DNA of 64,000 nucleotides from Antennarius striatus (Eukaryota > Chordata > Actinopteri > Lophiiformes > Antennariidae): NCBI RefSeq assembly GCF_040054535.1, contig NC_090784.1, forward strand, positions 7,530,501 through 7,594,500. Direction: 5' to 3'. A program made the translations under genes and the position numbers. Shown here one piece after another: positions 26,101 through 36,482 of this stretch; position 1 is the stretch's first letter, and the number at the start of each line of letters is the position of its first letter. A model generated the notes under the pieces. That model did not search any database and was not told where the DNA came from. It saw only the letters and a list, made by a program, of their open reading frames with translations.

Positions 26101-29100
26101 GGATGATGATACAGATATAAAAAATGTTCTTCTATTTTTCATAATGATGAATAACATATATGTCACTTAAAATTAACTTTACTGTCCCTTTAAGTGATGG
26201 GAATTCCAGCTCTTTTTTTGTTGCTTTCATCAATATATTATACCAATAATATAAAATTATAATGTAAAATTATGTACAAATGAATTAATAATGTAAAAAT
26301 CTCGTTATACTTTTTATTTATATATGTTTATTATATAAGTATGCCTTTATTTTTTTCACTCTACAGTGCACTTTAAATGAATTTAAACTTAAAACTTATT
26401 TTATATAAAACAAATCGACAGTCAAACAACACAGAATCCCTTAAAAACTCGTAACACAACAAAATATAAATGAAAATATGTAAAACAAAAGAAAAAGATC
26501 AGCATCCAAATAATGTGTTTAGTGAAGATTGGCATTCAGAAACACCATGTGTGTCCGCTTTGAGGGACTGATTCGGCTTCTTCTGTCAGTCATGATCTGC
26601 CTGGTTTTGGAGAAAATTCTCTGGGAGGGAAATGACGTTGCACCAATGCACAGTCTCCATGTCATCACGTGTGTGAGGTGTGGGCAAAGTGAAGCCTTGT
26701 TTTCCCACCAGTTTAGTGGATCTGCACGTAACTGGCAAAGGGGCTCCTCAAGGTAGGGTCTCACTTCCAGTATTGCATCTGCTGAAGGCTTCCTTCTTGT
26801 AGTGTCTTCACTTGCTCTTTCTTCAAAGAATCTCCAAACAGCAGATGCTTGTGGCCCCTCTTGCTCATCCTCTGCTCCATCTTGGCCCCCTGGAAGTGGA
26901 GTTGGCTGGTTGAACCTTGCTGCTGCTGCAGTTATTCTCTGAATAGCTTCATCAACTGCTTTAGTGTCATTGAAGGTCAGTTTCTTGAATCTTGGATAAA
27001 GAATGTTGGTTTCTGACAGAACAGTGTTATATTCCATTCTATGGAACTTTCTGTCCATGGATGCACAGGGAGCCTCTACTAGCTCTTTCACATGCTGTGG
27101 TTACGCTGGTCTGGTTCTGAGCTGTCACTCTCTGCAGAACCCTGCGCAGGATTAACATTTTGGAGGCTGTAACATAGCTGAAAAAGAATAAACAATGGGT
27201 GTTAATATTACGCTTTGTTTTATGTGCAGGTGTATTAAAATTATTTCATGTATACTCAGCCTTTTATTCCAGTAATGCAACAACAATTACTACTACTACT
27301 AATAATAATACTAATAATAATGTAACAACATTTGTATACTGCACCTGTCTGCACTGATCTCCACAGCGACCTCCTCAAATTGCTCCAGAACAGTGCATGC
27401 CTCCTGCAGTACCTCCCATTCCTCTTGGCTCGGAGGATCGACCGGTACATTGATAACAGCTAGGTTAGAGATGACTGCATCCTTGGACTCCAGAATCCGT
27501 TTTATCATATGAAAGGTGGAGTTCCACCTTATCATACAATCTTCTCTGAGCTTCAGCTCAGGCATGTCCATCTGTCGTTGTGTTATTTTGAGCCTGTGTG
27601 TGGCTGTTGTGCTCCTGTGGAAATATTCCACTATTGACTTTCTCCACAGCAGGCTTCATCACCTTCAGAGCATCTCTCACAATCAGGTTAATTGTGTGTG
27701 CAAGACATTTCATAATTGTGCTGGGTTCATTTCAGGGTTTTAACTGCTTTGGTTATGTTCGCTGCATTGTCAATAACACAACCACCTACTTTGTTGATAA
27801 CATTCCACTCTTTTGCCACTCTGAGCAGTTCCCCTGCTAAGTTCTCAGATGTGTGTCTGTCACTGAACACAAAACAATTCAGAAGGCAGGACACCATTTT
27901 ATCGTCTTCAATAAAATGACAGGTAACTGACGAGAAGGATGTGGGGGTTCAGGATGTCCAGCTGTTGGTTGTTAGAGAGGGCTTTATTAACCCTCTCTTG
28001 CAGGGATGATTTTTTTGAGAGAGGGTTTTCATGCTTGGAATGTTGTACACGTCATCTCTTCTTGGTGTATTCTATTGATTAGTCATGCGCTACAATTTTG
28101 TAATGTCCTAGAATTCAAATTCTTTATTTGGGGGCCTTTAGCAGGTATGAGATTAAAATGTGATTAATTAGATTAATTACAAATCCTGGTATTAATGAGA
28201 TTATTTTTGTAATCGCCTGACAGCACTACTTTTTACCGTGTTTAGGAATATCCTTGTCCCTCCCTGTTGCTCCTCTGTCTGCCCTCCCCTGACTCTGCTG
28301 TCCTGACCTGCTGTGTGGAGCTGCCGCCGCCCCTCCCCCACCCCCGCTCCACCCCCCCCCTCCGCTGTGAGAGACTGGCGGTCACTTCTGAGTGTGAGCT
28401 GACGGCGGGAGATGTCACTGAATGCAGGAAGGCCCCTTGTGTGTCTCTGAGTGTTACGGGCCTGTATGCATAACACCAGAACTAATAGTGGGGTCTATAC
28501 TGTGCTACTAATAATTTTCCTACAGGGATTAATAAAGTATATAAATTTACTTTATTAATCCTGGGCAGAAATTATCTACTATCTGCTGTCATACAATCAC
28601 AGAATTTACAATATTACACAGACCACAAGACCGCATTTAATTTGTGAGCATACATTCAGAGGTCATGTAGCTGTTGGGCTACCAGACCTGGTTTCCCTCC
28701 TGAACTCCTTCATATATTCAAGGCGTCAGTGTGGCTGCAGGGAGCCAGTCCGCTGTCACGTGATCAGTGTGGCTGCAGGGAGCCAGTCCGCTGTCACGTG
28801 ATCAGTGTGGCTGCAGGGAGCCGGTCCGCTGTCACGTGATCAGTGTGGCTGCAGGGAGACAGTCCCCTGACACGTGACAGGCACGTGACGCTCTGCCGGC
28901 GCTGCCAGTCAACTCCTCAGACGTCCGCATCTCATTAGAGTCACGGAGAGAAGTTGGATGAAGAGCAGCGGACACGGAAGTTCTGTTTCTGTTGAGGCTG
29001 AAAGCACATTCCTGTGGTGAAATCCGAGGTAAGTGTGTTAATACGTCACGAATCTAACATGGCTTTAACAGAAAGTTGTCAGACAGGCGATGCGTCACTG

Positions 29101-32100
29101 CACGGTTTTTGACAGCAAGAATAATAACCAGTACTGATGCTAGTTTTTGTGCGCGATGACTGTATGTACCCGTGTGCGTAAATCACGTTTTAAAAGTTTT
29201 TGTGTGTGGTATTTGGTCGTATATGTGTGTAATTACACATTATTTTTGACTGATAGCCAGAATAATACAAATATTAATGCTATTTTTATATATTTAACCT
29301 GCGTGCACGTGTCGTGCACGTATATGCTAGCATGCATGTAACGCTCGTTTTGGAAGGCGTGTCAACGTAGCTCACACTCATCCAGAGTCTGAGGCTGATG
29401 TTCAGGTGACTGATCCTACTGGATACATCTGTAGTTTCTTGGAGATATGCAGAAAGTGATTGTAGTAATTTAATTTACTGACTTGAGGCCGTATGCAATG
29501 TTAGTGATGCATTCAGGGTGTTTGGATACTGTCCATTTGTGTGTGATACAGCCCATCATACAAACTGCAGAAATGTAAATTTGAGTTTGTGGTGATTTCA
29601 GAATGGTTGATTCAGCAACCCTTCTACATGCATGTTTTTACCCCAAAGGAGCACTTCTCAACTTACGAATGCTTTTTGAATGACATCATTTGATTATATA
29701 TATAGCTGACTTTTCTCTAACTGTACTTTATGTATTGCCTTCTCTTTTGGGGGATAAGTAGAAATGTTTATCAGGGAATGTACTATATCTGGTTATGGGT
29801 TGAGTGAATCCAGTTCTGAATATTGATCTATTGAAGCTGGAATGTGTTTACATTTGTGTCTCCCTGTGTGTGCACCTTGACAAAACAGATATTTAACCAT
29901 TATAAAGGACAGTGCCTGTAAAGTTCTTTTGATGAGGGCCAGGTATACTTTGGTATACCTGTAACATAATAAAAATTGGGACAAACTGAAAAAAATGTAA
30001 TACATAACTGGCCTAGCAGCATCAAATGTTCAGGGTGTGCCATGTGGAGCAAACAAATGTTTGGTGAGGTGCTGACCATGTGGAGCAACCTACTGAAATA
30101 ATTAGGACTTAAATTGGATGTTGTAGTGTACGCGTTGTAATACAAGGTCATGTTGATATAAAAAATGTTCAAATGAATTAGAATACACTAAACTAATAGT
30201 AATGAATGTAGGAGATTGGAAAAAATTGTGGTAAGGACAGGCTGGCTCTATCACAGTACCTTAAAATTTGTGCAACTTCCAAGTATACATCAACATGACT
30301 ATTCCAGATGATTATGAACTATGATTATGAATATGTCTTTAAATCAGTTATTAGTTTGGAAGGATGTTGTTTGTGTTGTTGGATACATTTGAAACAATTT
30401 AACAATATTTTCACAGAGGCCTAATGTCAACAAGGAGAACCAGGATTAGGGCCTGCAGATGATGCAAAATCATACATTCTGTCTGCGAGGGACAAACCAG
30501 CATTTATTGAATGACATATTGACGCCAATAAAGGTACAGGGCATTATTTGGGTGCACAATACACTGTTATAAAGTTGATATTTAGGATGCATAGCAAAAA
30601 CATATCTTTGGGAACAAACTTCATTTCAACTGCTAATTATTCAATGTAAAATAATTAAGTTCTTTACCTTACAGTCATATTTCTAGTTCTGTCTACATTC
30701 ACCTCTATGCATTTACACACTCATGTGTCCCTGGTCTTGTCCTTGTGGGGTCTTGAAATCCTGGTCACACAGTTTTCTCTTTTGTTGCAGCCAGTTAACT
30801 TTACACACTCCGTTTCTAGTCTTATCCTTGTGGGGCCCTTCCGTCTGTAACTTATAATATATTACTTTATAAACAATTGGCAACACCTGTCAACAACCAA
30901 GTCAAGTCATTACTGTCATAAAATAGCACTTTATTAAGTATTAGAGATTTGACATGGCTATGTTGAATGTAACCCATGTTACTCCTTCATTTGTTGTTTT
31001 ATTTCCTTGTTCCACTAGTATAGACTGAACAATGCTGTTATTTTTGAGTTTACATGTCATTTCAGAAGCTGCTTTCACTTGAACTAGTGCTTTTAAGACA
31101 GAAATATCTACAAATAGCAGGTTTTATCTTTACCAGCTTGCAAACGATTGTTTTGATCTGAATTCACAGGTGATAAACAAGCAGCCTCCCATTCCAACAT
31201 CCGCACCAGAGATGGTACCCTTGGATCTACAATCTCAGACTGATTACATCAGCGCCTGTGACAGCATACAGGTAAAGTAGCAATGCAGAAGCCATCATTC
31301 TCAGTTATTTTAACTTGTACATTAACCAGAATAAGAAGGGCTAGTGCTGCTTGTGTTTCACTAATGGTTACTGCCTGGATTTGTGTCCTATTTGAAGTAA
31401 CAGACTTGACCTTAGTCATATTTCTAGTTCTGTCTACATTCACCTCTATGCATTTACACACTCATGTGTCCCTGGTCTTGTCCTTGTGGGGTCTTGAAAT
31501 CCTGGACACACAGTTTTCTCTTTTGTTGCAGCCAGTTAACTTTACACACTCCGTTTCTAGTCTTATCCTTGTGGGGCCCTTCCGTCTGTAACTTATAATA
31601 TATTACTTTATAACAATTGGCAACACCTGTCAACAACCAAGTCAAGTCATTACTGTCATAAAATAGCACTTTATTAAGTATTAGAGGTTTGACATGGCTA
31701 TGTTGAATGTAACCCATGTTACTCTTTCATTTGTTGTTTTATTTCCTTGTTCCTCTAGCATAGACTGAACAATGCTGTTATTTTTGAGTTCACATGTCAT
31801 TTCAGAAGCTGCTTTCACTCGAACTAGTGCTTTTAACACAGAAATATCTACAAATAGCAGGTTTTATCTTTACCAGCTTGCAAACGATTGTTTTGATCTG
31901 AATTCACAGGTGATAAACAAGCAGCCTCCCATTCCACCAGCCGCACCTGAAATTGGTACCCTTGGATCTACAATCTCAGACTGATTACATCAGCGCCTGT
32001 GACAACAAACAGGTAAAGTAGCAATGCAGAAGCCATCATTCCCAGTTATTTTAACTTGTACATTAACCAGAATAAGAAGGGCTAGTGCTGCTTGTGTTTC

Positions 32101-35100
32101 ACTAATGGTTACTGTCTGGATTTGTGTCCTATTTGATGTAACAGACTTGACCTTAGTCATATTTCTAGTTCTGTCTACATTCACCTCTATGCATTTACAC
32201 ACTCATGTGTCCCTGGTCTTGTCCTTGTGGGGTCTTGAAATCCTGGTCACACAGTTTTCTCTTTTGTTGCAGCCAGTTAACTTTACACACTCCGTTTCTA
32301 GTCTTATCCTTGTGGGGCCCTTCCGTCTGTAACTTATAATATATTACTTTATAAACAATTGGCAACACCTGTCAACAACCAAGTCAAGTCATTACTGTCA
32401 TAAAATAGCACTTTATTAAGTATTAGAGATTTGACATGGCTATGTTGAATGTAACCCATGTTACTCCTTCATTTGTTGTTTTATTTCCTTGTTCCACTAG
32501 TATAGACTGAACAATGCTGTTATTTTTGAGTTTACATGTCATTTCAGAAGCTGCTTTCACTTGAACTAGTGCTTTTAAGACAGAAATATCTACAAATAGC
32601 AGGTTTTATGTTTACCAGCTTGCAAACGATTGTTTTGATCTGAATTCACAGGTGATAAACAAGCAGCCTCCCATTCCAACATCCGCACCAGAGATGGTAC
32701 CCTTGGATCTACAATCTCAGACTGATTACATCAGCGCCTGTGACAGCATACAGGTAAAGTAGCAATGCTGAAGCCATCATTCCCAGTTATTTTAACTTGT
32801 ACATTAACCAGAATAAGAAGGGCTAGTGCTGCTTGTGTTTCACTAATGGTTACTGCCTGGATTTGTGTCCTATTTGAAGTAACAGACTTGACCTTAGTCA
32901 TATTTCTAGTTCTGTCTACATTCACTTCTATGCATTTACACACTCATGTGTCCCTGGTCTTGTCCTTGTGGGGTCTTGAAATCCTGGTCACACAGTTTTC
33001 TCTTTTGTTGCAGCCAGTTAACTTTACACACTCCGTTTCTAGTCTTATCCTTGTGGGGCCCTTCCGTCTGTAACTTATAATATATTACTTTATAAACAAT
33101 TGGCAACACCTGTCAACAACCAAGTCAAGTCATTACTGTCATAAAATAGCACTTTATTAAGTATTAGAGATTTGACATGGCTATGTTGAATGTAACCCAT
33201 GTTACTCCTTCATTTGTTGTTTTATTTCCTTGTTCCTCTAGCATAGACTGAACAATGCTGTTATTTTTGAGTTTACATGTCATTTCAGAAGCTGCTTTCA
33301 CTTGAACTAGTGCTTTTAAGACAGAAATATCTACAAATAGCAGGTTTTATGTTTACCAGCTTGCAAACGATTGTTTTGATCTGAATTCACAGGTGATAAA
33401 CAAGCAGCCTCCCATTCCAACATCCGCACCAGAGATGGTACCCTTGGATCTACAATCTCAGACTGATTACATCAGCGCCTGTGACAGCATACAGGTAAAG
33501 TAGCAATGCTGAAGCCATCATTCCCAGTTATTTTAACTTGTACATTAACCAGAATAAGAAGGGCTAGTGCTGCTTGTGTTTCACTAATGGTTACTGCCTG
33601 GATTTGTGTCCTATTTGAAGTAACAGACTTGACCTTAGTCATATTTCTAGTTCTGTCTACATTCACTTCTATGCATTTACACACTCATGTGTCCCTGGTC
33701 TTGTCCTTGTGGGGTCTTGAAATCCTGGACACACAGTTTTCTCTTTTGTTGCAGCCAGTTAACTTTACACACTCCGTTTCTAGTCTTATCCTTGTGGGGC
33801 CCTTCCGTCTGTAACTTATAATATATTACTTAATAAACAATTGGCAACACCTGTCAACAACCAAGTCAAGTCATTACTGTCATAAAATAGCACTTTATTA
33901 AGTATTAGAGGTTTGACATGGCTATGTTGAATGTAACCCATGTTACTCCTTCATTTGTTGTTTTATTTCCTTGTTCCTCAGGTATAGACTGAACAATGCT
34001 GTTATTTTTGAGTTTACATGTCATTTCAGAAGCTGCTTTCACTTGAACTAGTGCTTTTAAGACAGAAATATCTACAAATAGCAGGTTTTATCTTTACCAG
34101 CTTGCAAACGATTGTTTTGATCTGAATTCACAGGTGATAAACAAGCAGCCTCCCATTCCAACATCCGCACCAGAGATGGTACCCTTGGATCTACAATCTC
34201 AGACTGATTACATCAGCGCCTGTGACAACAAACAGGTAAAGTAGCAATGCAGAAGCCATCATTCTCAGTTATTTTAACTTGTACATTAACCAGAATAAGA
34301 AGGGCTAGTGCTGCTTGTGTTTCACTAATGGTTACTGCCTGGATTTGTGTCCTATTTGAAGTAACAGACTTGACCTTAGTCATATTTCTAGTTCTGTCTA
34401 CATTCACCTCTATGCATTTACACACTCATGTGTCCCTGGTCTTGTCCTTGTGGGGTCTTGAAATCCTGGACACACAGTTTTCTCTTTTGTTGCAGCCAGT
34501 TAACTTTACACACTCCGTTTCTAGTCTTATCCTTGTGGGGCCCTTCCGTCTGTAACTTATAATATATTACTTTATAAACAATTTGCAACACCTGTCAACA
34601 ACCAAGTCAAGTCATTACTGTCATAAAATAGCACTTTATTAAGTATTAGAGGTTTGACATGGCTATGTTGAATGTAACCCATGTTACTCCTTCATTTGTT
34701 GTTTTATTTCCTTGTTCCTCAGGTATAGACTGAACAATGCTGTTATTTTTGAGTTTACATGTCATTTCAGAAGCTGCTTTCACTTGAACTAGTGCTTTTA
34801 AGACAGAAATATCTACAAATAGCAGGTTTTATCTTTACCAGCTTGCAAACGATTGTTTTGATCTGAATTCACAGGTGATAAACAAGCAGCCTCCCATTCC
34901 AACATCCGCACCAGAGATGGTACCCTTGGATCTACAATCTCAGACTGATTACATCAGCGCCTGTGACAACAAACAGGTAAAGTAGCAATGCAGAAGCCAT
35001 CATTCTCAGTTATTTTAACTTGTACATTAACCAGAATAAGAAGGGCTAGTGCTGCTTGTGTTTCACTAATGGTTACTGCCTGGATTTGTGTCTTATTTGA

Positions 35101-36412
35101 AGTAACAGACTTGACCTTAGTCATATTTCTAGTTCTGTCTACATTCACCTCTATGCATTTACACACTCATGTGTCCCTGGTCTTGTCCTTGTGGGGTCTT
35201 GAAATCCTGGACACACAGTTTTCTCTTTTGTTGCAGCCAGTTAACTTTACACACTCCGTTTCTAGTCTTATCCTTGTGGGGCCCTTCCGTCTGTAACTTA
35301 TAATATATTACTTTATAAACAATTTGCAACACCTGTCAACAACCAAGTCAAGTCATTACTGTCATAAAATAGCACTTTATTAAGTATTAGAGGTTTGACA
35401 TGGCTATGTTGAATGTAACCCATGTTACTCCTTCATTTGTTGTTTTATTTCCTTGTTCCTCTGGAATAGACTGAACAATGCTGTTATTTTTGAGTTTACA
35501 TGTCATTTCAGAAGCTGCTTTCACCTGAACTAGTGCTTTTAAGACAGAAATATCTAAAAATAGCAGATTTTATCTTTACCAGCTTGCAAATGATTGTTTT
35601 GATCTGAATTCATAGGTGATAAACAAGCAGCCTCCCACTCCAACAGCCGCAGTGTCCCCCGCCTCACGCCCTACGCCAGCATGGGATAGGCTTCAGCACC
35701 CTGTGACCCGCCACGGTGGACACAGTGGCAGAAAATGGATGGATGGAGATGTGGCCCACTTTATTTTCAGTTTTTTCTTTTATAAAGTTATCTTTCTTTA
35801 AGTTTTTTTTTTTTTTTAATTGAACTAAGGCTAAAAGAAGGCCTCAGGGTAGAAAGTTTTTGTTTTATGTTTTTCACTGCCTGTTTTTGATTTTATATTT
35901 TTGAAATGAAGCCCACTTGTTTTTTCTTTTATAAAGTTATGGTGATCTAAGCTCAAAAGAAGGCCTTTTTGGAAAAAAAAACCCAGTGGAGAGCAAGGCA
36001 GTAAGGTTTTGTATGTTTTTGTCACTGCCTGTTTTTTATTTTGCATTTTGTTGTGATGAGGCCATATTTATTGAAGTTTTTTCTTGTTTGTTGATAAAGT
36101 TGGGTTAATGTAAAGCATTCATGTCTTTGTCACATGTCTTGTACCACGCTACGATATAAAAGCTAGAAATGTGTGTGCAGGTGTGTAAAAAAGGACGTCT
36201 AAGGTAGTAAATGCTAGAAATTGGGCCTCACAATGCAGCAAAAAACTTACTTGGAGACAAAAGTTTGGAAATATGTTAAACTCAAGTGATATTTGTGAAA
36301 TAGATTTTTTTTCCAGCTTGCCTGATTTTTTACAAAGTTGTAGCACCAGTGGAAAGGGTGGACCCCACAAAGTAGCAAAGATGAGTGAGACCCGGTAAGG
36401 TAGTATAAGTGA

Positions 36413-36482
<70 letters not shown>

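Noticed and set aside
28201..28476. 91-codon minus-strand frame rich in Gly, Arg and Gln
   Set aside because: It lies in a locally GC-rich and C-run-rich patch, with low complexity and no family resemblance.
31249..35296. Repeated 70-aa (-) and 102-aa (+) frames in the 741-bp units as genes
   Set aside because: They overlap on opposite strands, have no recognisable domain, and their preservation is explained by the near identity of the units. Only the short spliceable cassette deserves attention.
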